Shown here piece after piece: positions 56,508 to 64,000 of a stretch of 64,000 nt of DNA (its first letter is position 1; each line of letters starts with the position of its first letter). The position numbers and the translations under genes are program-made. The stretch lies in contig NZ_LJGU01000130.1 in assembly GCF_001751245.1 (NCBI RefSeq), positions 1-64,000 on the forward strand. Reading direction: 5' to 3'. The stretch comes from Streptomyces oceani (lineage in GTDB: Bacteria; Actinomycetota; Actinomycetes; Streptomycetales; Streptomycetaceae). Below the pieces are notes generated by a model, which had not been told where the DNA came from, searched no databases, and worked only from the letters and a program-made list of their open reading frames with translations.

Positions 56508-57524
56508 CTATCTGGGCGACTGCGCCGTGGACCCGCGCACGACCAGCTCCGGCTGAAAGACGAACTCCGTCCGCGGCACCGGGCTTCCACCGGTCTCCTC
56601 CAGCAGCGCGTTCACCGCGGCGTTGGCCATGGCGCGTACGGGCTGGCGTACCGTCGTCAGCGGCGGATCGGTGAAGGCGTTCAGCTCCGAGTCGTCGTAG
56701 CCGATGACCGACAGTTCGCCGGGCACTCGCAGACCCCGCTGTCGCGCGGCCCGCACCACGCCCAGTGCCATCAGGTCGCTGCCGCACACCACGCCCGTGC
56801 ACCCCTGGTCCAGCAACGGGCCCGCCGCGGCGTGGCCCCCCTCCACCGTGAACAGGGTGTGCTGGGTGGCCCCGGTGACCACGTCACCGGTCTCCCGAAG
56901 CCCCTCCGCGAACCCCTCGGCCTTGCGCCGGGACGGCACGAACCGCTCCGGCCCCACGGCGAGTCCGATGCGTCGATGGCCCAGGTCCGTCAGGTGCCGC
57001 AGCGCCATGCGGGCCGCGGCACGGTCGTCCGGCGAGACGAACGGGGCGCTGATGCGCTCGTTGAAACCGTTTATCAGGACGAACGGGACACCACGGCCCG
57101 CGAGTTTGTCGTATCTCCCCGGGTCGGCGGACAGGTCGGCGTGCAGCCCGGACAGGAAGATGATCCCGGTGACTCCGCGCGCGACCAGCTGGTCCACCAG
57201 CTCGTCCTCGGTAGCGCCACCAGGCATCTGGGTGCCCAGCACCGGCGTGTAGCCGTACCCACTGAGGGCCTGCTCGATCACCTGCGCGAACGCCGGGAAT
57301 ATCGGGTTGGTCAGCTCCGGGATCACCAGGCCGACCAGGCCGGCACTGCGCTGCTTGAGCCGCACCGGCCGGTCGTAACCCAGGATGTCCAGTGCGGCGA
57401 GCACCCGCTGCCGAGTGGCCGCCGCCACGCCCGCCTTGCCGTTCAGCACCCGACTGACCGTGGCCTCGCTGACCTGGGCCTGCTGGGCGATGTCGGCGAG
57501 CCGGGCGGTGGGCAGCGTGGTCAT
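56508..57524 (-). CDS. LacI-family regulator of the maltodextrin operon
   Basis: 338 aa. The DNA-binding domain is TARLADIAQQAQVSEATVSRVLNGKAGVAAATRQRVLAALDILGY; the periplasmic-binding-type domain follows (GLVIPELTNPIFPAFAQVIEQAL to SVIGYDDSELNAFTDPPLTTVRQP). ATG 57524 overlaps the aglA stop (ATGA), so it ends the malE-F-G-aglA operon. It likely binds the TTGC-repeat sites near pulA and malE and responds to maltose or maltodextrin; the LacI gene starting at 63954 is an alternative candidate. Confidence 0.9.
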   Translation of the reverse strand: MTTLPTARLADIAQQAQVSEATVSRVLNGKAGVAAATRQRVLAALDILGYDRPVRLKQRSAGLVGLVIPELTNPIFPAFAQVIEQALSGYGYTPVLGTQMPGGATEDELVDQLVARGVTGIIFLSGLHADLSADPGRYDKLAGRGVPFVLINGFNERISAPFVSPDDRAAARMALRHLTDLGHRRIGLAVGPERFVPSRRKAEGFAEGLRETGDVVTGATQHTLFTVEGGHAAAGPLLDQGCTGVVCGSDLMALGVVRAARQRGLRVPGELSVIGYDDSELNAFTDPPLTTVRQPVRAMANAAVNALLEETGGSPVPRTEFVFQPELVVRGSTAQSPR

Positions 57525-59146
57525 TCGGCGGTCCACCAGGCCGTAGTGTCGCCCGGTAGCACGTCGCCACCGTCGTACGAGCCACTGGCCAGCAGCAGCC
57601 GCCCCGGATCGACCGGCAACCGGGCAGGACCGTCGGTGGTGTTGGCGACGCACAGCAACGCGCCGCGGCGGAAGGCCAACACTCCCTCGGACGCGTCCAG
57701 CCACCGCACCGCGTCACCCGCCCCCAGGTCGGGATGCTCGCGGCGGATACGCAGCGCCGCACGATACAGCTCCAGGGTGGAGCCCGGGTCACCGGTCTGC
57801 GCCGCCACGCTGAGGGCGCCCCACTCGGGCGGCTGCGGCAGCCAACTGCCCGCGCTTCCGAAACCGTACGACGGTCCCTGCGTGCTCCACGGCAGGGGAA
57901 CCCGGCAACCGTCCCGCAGTCCGTCCTGACCGTCCTGCTTGAAGAACGACGGGTCCTGGCGCACCTCGTCCGGCAGCTCTGTCACCTCGGGCAGGCCGAG
58001 TTCCTCGCCCTGGTAGACGTACGCGCTGCCGGGCAGTGCGAGCATCAGCAGGGTCGCCGCGCGGGCCCGGTCGAGACCGCCGAAGCGGGTGCGGTGGCGC
58101 ACGACGTCGTGGTTGGACAGCACCCAGGTGCTGGGGGCGGCCACCGGGCGCGTGGTCTCCAGCGACTCGTCGATGACCTGACGCAGCGCGCCAGCGTCCC
58201 ACGGGGTGTCGAGGTAGTGGAAGTTGAACGCCTGGTGCAACTCGTCCTGGCGCAGATAGAGCGCCGTACGCTCCGCGTTGGGTGTCCATGCCTCGGCGAC
58301 GGCGATCCGGTCGCTGTCGTACTCCTCGAGGACCTGCCGCCAGGAGCGGTAGATCTCGTGCACTCCGTCCTGGTCGAAGAACGGCAGCCGTTGCTTGCCG
58401 AGCAGCCGCAGCTGCTCGCCGTGGCCCATGTTCGGCAGGCCCGCCGCCTTGACAAGACCGTGCGCGACGTCCACGCGGAAGCCGTCGACGCCCTTGTCCA
58501 GCCAGAAGCGCAGCACCGTGCGGAACTCGTCCCGCACGGCCGGACTGTCCCAGTTGAAGTCAGGCTGCTCGGGTGCGAACAGGTGGAGATACCACTCGCC
58601 GTGCGTGCCGTCGGGGTTCTTACTGCGGGTCCAGGCCGGCCCGCCGAACACGGACTCCCAGTCGTTGGGGGGCTCCTCACCATGCTCGCCCAGGCCGGCG
58701 CGGAAGTGGAAGCGTTCGCGGCACGGAGAACCAGGCCCTTCCAGCAGCGCGCGCTGGAACCATTCGTGCTGCTCGGAGGCGTGGTTCGGCACGACGTCCA
58801 CGATCACCCGCAGCCCCAGCTCATGGGCGTCGAGAAGGAGTTGCTCGGCGTCCTCGATCGCTCCGAACATCGGGTCGATGGTCCGATAGTCGGCCACATC
58901 ATATCCGGCGTCGGCCTGTGGCGAGGCGTAGAACGGACTCAGCCAGACCGCGTCGACACCCAACTCGGCGAGATGGGGTAGTCGCGCGCGAACACCCGCG
59001 AGGTCTCCCATGCCGTCGCCGTTGCCGTCCGCGAAGGAGCGAGGGTAGATCTGGTAGATGACGGCGTCACGCCACCACTGTGCCCCGGTGTCCGAGAGTC
59101 GCTCGGGCTCGGAGGAGGAGTGCCGGCCTGTGTGGTGCTGGGTCAT
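57521..59146 (-). CDS. aglA: Cytoplasmic alpha-glucosidase (GH13)
   Basis: 541 aa without signal peptide. GH13 motifs are IVDVVPNHASEQHEW, DGFRVDVAHGLVKA with nucleophile Asp, VAEAWTPN with acid/base Glu and VLSNHDVVRH. It resembles AglA/oligo-1,6-glucosidase-type enzymes that hydrolyse imported maltose and maltodextrins. It lies downstream of malG in the same direction with a ~110-bp gap, and is coupled to the LacI gene. Confidence 0.92.
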   Translation of the reverse strand: MTQHHTGRHSSSEPERLSDTGAQWWRDAVIYQIYPRSFADGNGDGMGDLAGVRARLPHLAELGVDAVWLSPFYASPQADAGYDVADYRTIDPMFGAIEDAEQLLLDAHELGLRVIVDVVPNHASEQHEWFQRALLEGPGSPCRERFHFRAGLGEHGEEPPNDWESVFGGPAWTRSKNPDGTHGEWYLHLFAPEQPDFNWDSPAVRDEFRTVLRFWLDKGVDGFRVDVAHGLVKAAGLPNMGHGEQLRLLGKQRLPFFDQDGVHEIYRSWRQVLEEYDSDRIAVAEAWTPNAERTALYLRQDELHQAFNFHYLDTPWDAGALRQVIDESLETTRPVAAPSTWVLSNHDVVRHRTRFGGLDRARAATLLMLALPGSAYVYQGEELGLPEVTELPDEVRQDPSFFKQDGQDGLRDGCRVPLPWSTQGPSYGFGSAGSWLPQPPEWGALSVAAQTGDPGSTLELYRAALRIRREHPDLGAGDAVRWLDASEGVLAFRRGALLCVANTTDGPARLPVDPGRLLLASGSYDGGDVLPGDTTAWWTAE

Positions 59147-59257
59147 GGTTTCCCTGTGGTCGAGGACTGTGGGCTGTCCTGCCGGACCAGGTGTGGCCCG
59201 GGGGCGTGGCGAGCGCGAGGTCGTATCGGGGGTGTGGCGGGGCTGGGTTGGTGGTGG

Positions 59258-60088
59258 TCATGACTTGACCGCGCCGGCGGTCATACCGGACACCAGATGT
59301 CGCTGGGCGAAGCCGAAGACAATCGCTGCCGGCACCGCGATGATCACGGCGGCGGCGGTCATCGAACCCCAGTCGGCGCCATAGCGGTTGACGAAGGTCT
59401 GTAGGCCACCGGCGAGGGTGAGGTTCTCCTCCCCCGTCATGAAGGCGGTGGCGTACGCGACCTCGGCCCAGGCGGTGACGAAGGTGTAGAAGCCCGTGAC
59501 CGCCAGGCCGGGCTTCGCCAACGGCATGATGAGCCGCCAGAAGGTGCCGAACGGACTGAGTCCATCGACCCGCCCCGACTCGTCGATGGATATCGGGACG
59601 GTGTCGAAGAAGCCCTTCATCATCCAGGCGCAGAAGGGCACCGCCACCGTGAGGTATGTGACGATCAACCCGACTGGCTGGTTGAGCAACCCGAGCCGCG
59701 CCATGGTGTTGTACAGCGGCACGATCAGCACCGCCATGGGAAACATCTGGGTGATCAGCAGCACCCACATGAGGGGACGCATGCCCGGGAACCGGAAGCG
59801 ACTGAGTGCGTACCCCGTGGTGGAGGCGATGAACACGCCGATGAGGGTGGTTCCCAGCACGACGATCAGCGAATTGCCGAACCAGTCCAGGAAGTGTGTG
59901 TCCGCCAGCACGTGATCGTAGTTGCTGAGCGTGAACTCCCGGACCAGCGCCGTGGAGAAAGCCTCGCTGTCCGGCTTGAAGGAGGTCACCAGCAACCACA
60001 GTGGCGGGAACAGCGCCACGACCGTGCCGAGCAGCAGGCCGGTGTGCAGGCCGACGGACGCGGCCCTGCCACGCTTCTGGGTACGCAT
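59258..60088 (-). CDS. malG: Maltodextrin ABC permease MalG
   Basis: 276 aa from ATG 60088 (GTG 60097 is possible, overlapping malF). Six hydrophobic segments and the EAA loop ISIDESGRVDGLSPFGTFWRLIMPLAKP are typical of MalG. It ends with MTAGAVKS. It forms the channel with MalF; the ATPase (MsiK in Streptomyces, encoded elsewhere) is not in this window. Confidence 0.92.
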   Translation of the reverse strand: MRTQKRGRAASVGLHTGLLLGTVVALFPPLWLLVTSFKPDSEAFSTALVREFTLSNYDHVLADTHFLDWFGNSLIVVLGTTLIGVFIASTTGYALSRFRFPGMRPLMWVLLITQMFPMAVLIVPLYNTMARLGLLNQPVGLIVTYLTVAVPFCAWMMKGFFDTVPISIDESGRVDGLSPFGTFWRLIMPLAKPGLAVTGFYTFVTAWAEVAYATAFMTGEENLTLAGGLQTFVNRYGADWGSMTAAAVIIAVPAAIVFGFAQRHLVSGMTAGAVKS

Positions 60089-60090
60089 CG

Positions 60091-61140
60091 TCACCACACC
60101 TCTCCCTGCTTGCGCAGTGCGCGTCGGTAGATCAACGTGAACAGCGAGAGCAGCAGCAGGATGAGCACGCCCCAGGCCGCGGACGTGGCGAAGTCACGTG
60201 GGCTGTTCACGAACGAGAGTCGGAAGGCGTACGTCACCAGGATCTCGGTGGAGTCGCCCGGACCGCCCCTGGTGAGGAGGTAGATCACCGGGAACATGTT
60301 GAAGGTCCAGATGGTGCTGAGCAGGATCACCGTGCTGCTGACCGAACGAACCCCGGGCAGCGTGATGTTGACGAACCGCTGCCAGGCGTTCGCGCCGTCC
60401 ATCTCGGCGGCCTCGTGCAGCTCGTCCGGTATGGACTGCAGTGCACCGAGCATGGCGACGATCATGAACGGCACGCCCAGCCACACGTTCACGATGATGA
60501 CCGCGAGCTTCGCCCAGGTCGGGTCGCTCAGCCAGGAGACGCCCTCGACTCCGCCACCGTCGAGCACCTTGTTGAGGATGCCGTACTTCTCGTTGAAGAG
60601 CATCTTCCAGGCGAAGACGGAGACGAACGCCGGAATCCCCCACGGCACGATCATCGCGATCCGGTAGAAGGAGCGGCCCTTGACCTGGCGGTTGAGCATG
60701 TTGGCCAGCGTCAGGCCGATCAGGAAGGTGACGCTGACACAACCGACCGTCCAGAGCGCCGTCCAGCCGAGCCGGTCCCAGAAGACACTGTCGCCGAGGA
60801 TGTCGGCGTAGTTCTCCAGTCCGACGAACTGGTACGTCGCCGGTATCTCGTTGACCCCGATGGTCCGGGACACGTTGGACTCGTCGGCGTCGGTGAGCGA
60901 CAGGAAAATGCCGCGCCCCAGCGGATATCCGATGATCACGGCGATGACCAGCACCACCGGGGCGATCATGGCCCAGGCGTACCAGTGCCGACTGAACAGC
61001 GTGGTCAGGCCACGGGCCGAGCGTCGGCTCGGCCGTCCGTCACGGGGGTCTCCCTGCTTCGCCAACCGGCGCCGGCCGCGGGCGGAGTTGTCGTCTCCGC
61101 CCACGGCCTCGGCTACCGGCTGGCCGGTGTCCACAGACAT
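60091..61140 (-). CDS. malF: Maltodextrin ABC permease MalF
   Basis: 349 aa from ATG 61140. The N-terminal ~50 residues are charged and cytoplasmic, then six membrane segments with the EAA loop IPDELHEAAEMDGANAWQRFVNITLPGVR. Start and stop lie within a few bases of malE and malG, as expected of one operon. Confidence 0.92.
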   Translation of the reverse strand: MSVDTGQPVAEAVGGDDNSARGRRRLAKQGDPRDGRPSRRSARGLTTLFSRHWYAWAMIAPVVLVIAVIIGYPLGRGIFLSLTDADESNVSRTIGVNEIPATYQFVGLENYADILGDSVFWDRLGWTALWTVGCVSVTFLIGLTLANMLNRQVKGRSFYRIAMIVPWGIPAFVSVFAWKMLFNEKYGILNKVLDGGGVEGVSWLSDPTWAKLAVIIVNVWLGVPFMIVAMLGALQSIPDELHEAAEMDGANAWQRFVNITLPGVRSVSSTVILLSTIWTFNMFPVIYLLTRGGPGDSTEILVTYAFRLSFVNSPRDFATSAAWGVLILLLLSLFTLIYRRALRKQGEVW

Positions 61141-61153
61141 GCCTCGGCAACCC

Positions 61154-62428
61154 TTACCTGTAGTCCTCAAGCAGCTTGCGGAACTCGGCACCGACCTTGC
61201 CGGCGGCCTTCTCCGGGTCCTTTCCGTTGAAGAGCACCTCGTTCATCTCAACCCGGATGGGCTCGAAGAGCGAGTTGGTCTCCGGGATCCACGGGCGCGG
61301 GTGGGCCTTCTCCACCGCGGGCTTGAAGAACTGCACCATCTTGTTGTCCTTGACCGCCGGCTCCTCGTAGACCGACTTCCGGGTCGGCAGCAGGCTCAGC
61401 TCCTCGGTGGTCCGCTTCTGCACCTCGGGCGAACTCATGTACCGAGCGAAGGCGTGGGAGGCGTCGAGGTTGTCGGAACCGGCGAACACCGAGAGGTTCC
61501 AGCCGCCCTGGGGCGCCGCCTGCGCCTTGCTCCCGGCTGGCACGGGTGCGACGCCCAGGTTGTTCTCGTCCTTGAACGCCTTGCCCTCCAGGGCACCCGC
61601 GATGTCCCAGGGTCCGTCCACGATCATGGCGACATCGCCGTCCTTGAACGCCTTGAGGCCGTTCTCCTGGCCGTTGGTGGCGTCGCTGACGGCGGCCTTG
61701 GAGTCGAGCAGGTCCTTCATCGCGGCGAACGCCTTGGCGCCGGGGCCGTCGTCGACGGTGACCTTCTTGGACTTGACGTCCACCATCGTGCCGCCCTCAC
61801 CGTAGAGATACGGCAGGAACCAGTACGGATCGTCGCCACGCAGGTAGAGGCCGGTGGCGCCGCTCTTCTGCTTGATCTTCTTAGCGGCGGTCTTCATCTC
61901 CCCGAGGGTGCTCGGCACCTCGACGCCGGCCTCCTTGAGCAGTCGTTTGTTGTAGAAGAGCGCGAGCGTGTCGGTCACCTGCGGCACCGCGTAGGTCTTG
62001 CCCTCGAACTTCGTGCTGCTCGCGGCGGCCTTGAGGTAGTCGTCCTGGTTCTGCAGCGCTGGCGTGCCGTCCAGCGGAGCGAGATAGCCGAGATTGGCGA
62101 AGTCGGCGACCCAGGCCACCTCGGTGCGCATCACGTCAGGTGCGCCACCCGACTCTCCACCGCCGGCGGCGTTCTTGAACTTGGCGTTGGCATCGCCGAA
62201 GTTGACGTGCTGGTACTTCACGTCGACCTTCGGATGCTTCTTCTCGAAGTCCTCGGCGATCTTCTTGTAGGTGCCCTTCTCCGCGTCGTTCGAAGTGTCC
62301 CAGTACGTGACGGTGCCGCTGATCTCACCGTCCGAGCCCTGGCCTCCACCGCCGTCGTCGCCGCCACAAGCCGTCGCCGCCAGCGCGAGCGCCGCCACCA
62401 GCGAAGTGACCCCTATGCCACGCCGCAT
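61154..62428 (-). CDS. malE: Maltodextrin-binding lipoprotein MalE
   Basis: 424 aa from ATG 62428 with AGGAGG upstream. Lipobox LAATAC gives a lipoprotein; the mature part starts with a Gly/Asp-rich linker. SBP family 1 motifs include GTVTYWDTSND, AVPQVTDTLALFYNKRLL and VAMIVDGPWDIAG. It delivers maltose/maltodextrin to MalFG. TTGC-repeat sites at 62515-62575 lie in its promoter region. Confidence 0.93.
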   Translation of the reverse strand: MRRGIGVTSLVAALALAATACGGDDGGGGQGSDGEISGTVTYWDTSNDAEKGTYKKIAEDFEKKHPKVDVKYQHVNFGDANAKFKNAAGGGESGGAPDVMRTEVAWVADFANLGYLAPLDGTPALQNQDDYLKAAASSTKFEGKTYAVPQVTDTLALFYNKRLLKEAGVEVPSTLGEMKTAAKKIKQKSGATGLYLRGDDPYWFLPYLYGEGGTMVDVKSKKVTVDDGPGAKAFAAMKDLLDSKAAVSDATNGQENGLKAFKDGDVAMIVDGPWDIAGALEGKAFKDENNLGVAPVPAGSKAQAAPQGGWNLSVFAGSDNLDASHAFARYMSSPEVQKRTTEELSLLPTRKSVYEEPAVKDNKMVQFFKPAVEKAHPRPWIPETNSLFEPIRVEMNEVLFNGKDPEKAAGKVGAEFRKLLEDYR

Positions 62429-62514
62429 GTCTGATCCTCCTGAAATGGTCCGCGGCACCAGCGAGGCGCCCGATTGCCGAGGAACGTAGCAACGATGCAA
62501 GGAAGAAGAAAGAC

Positions 62515-62575
62515 CTTGCGGCAACTTTCAGCAATTCGAGGGCGCTGGCAGTCGAAGGCTTCCGCAACTCCTTGC
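62515..62575. promoter_or_regulatory. TTGC/GCAA repeat cluster between malE and the second binding protein
   Basis: On the minus strand TTGCTGAAAGTTGC (62534-62521) matches the pullulanase site at 13 of 14 bases; GCAAGGAGTTGC (62575-62564) is a second site. Further GCAA half-sites lie near 62489 and 62497. The divergent malE and solute-binding genes share this region, so both are likely controlled by the same LacI-type protein. Confidence 0.6.
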
Positions 62576-62595
62576 CGCGCGCTAGGTTTCCGGCC

Positions 62596-63876
62596 ATGAA
62601 GCGAGCCACGTCGGCCATCGCGCTGGCGCTCGGCGTCGTCCTGACGGTCTCCGCCTGCGGGGCCTTTCGCGACGACACGTCCGGGCCCACGGCCGTGTCC
62701 GGCACCGTCACCTGGTGGGACACCGCGAACGAGAGTGAGGAGCCGGTCTTCAAGGAGTTGGTCGCGGCGTTCGAGAGCGAGTACCGGAACGTCGACGTCA
62801 AGCGTCGGAGCGTGCCGTTCTCCGAAGCCCAACAGCGGTACAGCGATGCGGCGCGCGGAGGGGACGCGCCGGATGTGCTGCGTGCGGACGTGGGATGGGT
62901 CACGGGCCTGGCAGAACGGGGCTGGCTCGCCGACCTCTCCGATACCCCCGCGGTGCGGGACAAGGACGACTTCCTGTCACACACCACCGGTGCGAGCTTC
63001 CAGGGCGCCAGGGTGTACGGCGTACCACAGGTCACCGACACCCTGGCGCTGATGTACAACCGGAAGTTGTTCCGTGCCGCCGGCGTCCGGCAGGCGCCCT
63101 CCGACTGGGGGGAACTCAGGAAGGCCGCCCTCCGGGTCAGCGCGCACACGGACGCGAGGGGCATCGCGCTCAACACGGATCCGTACTACGCACTTCCGTT
63201 CCTTTACGGTGAACGCAGCGCCATGGTCGACCACCGCTCCGAGAGCGTCACGGTCGCTGCCGACGCATCCGTACAAGGGGCCGCCACCGCCGCCGAGTTG
63301 GTCACCTCCGGTGCCGCCCTTCGTCCCCCGGCGGACGGCACGGCGTACGCCGCGATGCAGGACGCGTTCAAGAACGGCGAGGTGGCGATGATGATCAACG
63401 GCCCCTGGTCGACCGCCGACACCTTCTCCGGCAGCGCCTTCCGGGAGCGCGAGAACCTGGGTATCGCCCCGATACCAGCGGGCTCCACGGGCAGCGCGGG
63501 CGCGCCCGCCGGCGGTCACAGTCTCGTGGTGTCCGAGGACGCTCAAGACCCGGAGGCTGCCCAGCACTTCGTGCGCTTCATGACGGAGACCGGACAGCAG
63601 GAACGGGTCGCGAAGAAGCTCGGGCTGTTGCCCACGCGGAAGAGCGCGTACAGCGAGCAGGTCCTCGCCGATCCGGTACGCAGCGCCTTCCATCTCGCCC
63701 TCACCAAGGCGAAGCCACGCCGGCCACTACCCCGAAGCGCCGCCATGTTCACCGCGTTCGAGCCCTCCTGGGAGGCCATCCTGCGCGGCGAGACCAGCCC
63801 TCGCGCCGGGCTGCGCGACACCGCGCGCGAGTGGCGGCGGGAGAGGCTACTGCCCGGGTACCACTTCCCCGGCTGA
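62596..63876 (+). CDS. Second maltodextrin-type solute-binding lipoprotein, MalE paralogue without permease
   Basis: 426 aa from ATG 62596. Lipobox VSAC follows a hydrophobic signal. The sequence is colinear with the neighbouring MalE: GTVTWWDTANESEEPVFKEL, APDVLRADVGWV, YGVPQVTDTLALMYNRKLF, VAMMINGPWSTAD and GLLPTRKSAY each have a counterpart. No permease genes follow, so it probably shares MalFG or acts as a sensor or scavenger. No strong ribosome site precedes the ATG, so a leaderless or weakly translated mRNA is possible. Confidence 0.88.
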   Translation: MKRATSAIALALGVVLTVSACGAFRDDTSGPTAVSGTVTWWDTANESEEPVFKELVAAFESEYRNVDVKRRSVPFSEAQQRYSDAARGGDAPDVLRADVGWVTGLAERGWLADLSDTPAVRDKDDFLSHTTGASFQGARVYGVPQVTDTLALMYNRKLFRAAGVRQAPSDWGELRKAALRVSAHTDARGIALNTDPYYALPFLYGERSAMVDHRSESVTVAADASVQGAATAAELVTSGAALRPPADGTAYAAMQDAFKNGEVAMMINGPWSTADTFSGSAFRERENLGIAPIPAGSTGSAGAPAGGHSLVVSEDAQDPEAAQHFVRFMTETGQQERVAKKLGLLPTRKSAYSEQVLADPVRSAFHLALTKAKPRRPLPRSAAMFTAFEPSWEAILRGETSPRAGLRDTAREWRRERLLPGYHFPG

Positions 63877-63953
63877 CCACCCGCCGTGTTGGCGCACGGT
63901 GCCCGCCGCTACGCGCTGTGCAGCCAGCCCGGCTACCGGTAGGCTTGCCGAGC

Positions 63954-64000
63954 GTGACCGCACGACTAACCGACATAGCGGCTCAGGCTGGCGTCAGTGA
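63954..64000 (+). CDS. LacI-family regulator, first 15 codons (runs off window)
   Basis: From GTG 63954 the reading VTARLTDIAAQAGVS is the start of a LacI helix-turn-helix, closely similar to the LacI protein at 57524. TAGGCT at about 63940 could be its -10 with a very short leader. Its position beyond the mal genes, divergent from malE, is where malR lies in other Streptomyces. Confidence 0.7.
   Translation, partial: MTARLTDIAAQAGVS

Overview
The window is chromosomal DNA from a Streptomyces-type actinomycete. It has very high GC, third-codon-position GC bias, GTG and TTG starts, ATGA/GTGA-coupled operons, TTA (bldA-type) codons confined to a few genes, Tat/lipobox signal peptides and a SARP regulator. 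All calls were made by reading the sequence; no database search was run.

Layout. (1) 1-9907: a sialic acid utilisation locus. One leftward operon encodes a dipeptide/Opp-type ABC importer (binding protein, permease, a fused permease-ATPase, a second ATPase), an N-acetylneuraminate-lyase-like DHDPS-family enzyme and a ROK sugar kinase cut by the window edge. A divergent FadR-type repressor and a secreted sialidase follow. Near-identical 15-bp palindromes precede the operon/regulator and the sialidase. (2) 10.0-15.7 kb: an ECF sigma factor with a SnoaL-like tail, an ArsC/Spx-like protein, an S66 LD-carboxypeptidase, a Gfo/Idh/MocA oxidoreductase, a tautomerase and a sensor histidine kinase. (3) 15.85-46.2 kb: a prodiginine (undecylprodigiosin, 'red') biosynthetic cluster. 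It contains redD-X-W-Y (rightward), redZ (leftward), redQ-R-(kinase-like)-U-V (leftward) and redP-O-N-M-L-K-J-I-H-G (rightward). (4) 46.6-53.5 kb: a TetR-MacB-type ABC exporter operon, a phospholipid-acyltransferase-like gene, a NarL-type response regulator and a second TetR. (5) 53.5-64 kb: a maltodextrin locus (malE-malF-malG-aglA-lacI, secreted pullulanase, a second orphan binding protein, and the start of another LacI gene).

How the red genes fit together (from established prodiginine biochemistry). RedM loads proline on RedO and RedW oxidises it. RedX and RedN build the bipyrrole, and RedV/RedI complete it to methoxybipyrrole carbaldehyde. RedP/Q/R make the dodecanoyl chain, RedL elongates it and condenses it with glycine, and RedK makes 2-undecylpyrrole. 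RedH joins the halves and RedU arms the carrier domains. RedG would cyclise the product, but here redG is a decayed pseudogene, so the expected product is the open-chain prodiginine.

Most notable observations: (a) a triplicated promoter architecture, three GTCAG repeats spaced 11 bp and then CAGACT after exactly 10 bp. It occurs divergently between redQ and redP, and a third time at 50.5 kb upstream of an acyltransferase outside the classical cluster, which looks like a RedD (SARP) regulon signature. (b) redG inactivation by three nonsense codons and at least three frameshifts. (c) TTA codons in redD and redU but not in redZ. (d) A carrier-like domain in RedL whose phosphopantetheine serine is a tyrosine. 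(e) A kinase and regulator resembling a TCS pair, sitting on either side of the red island.
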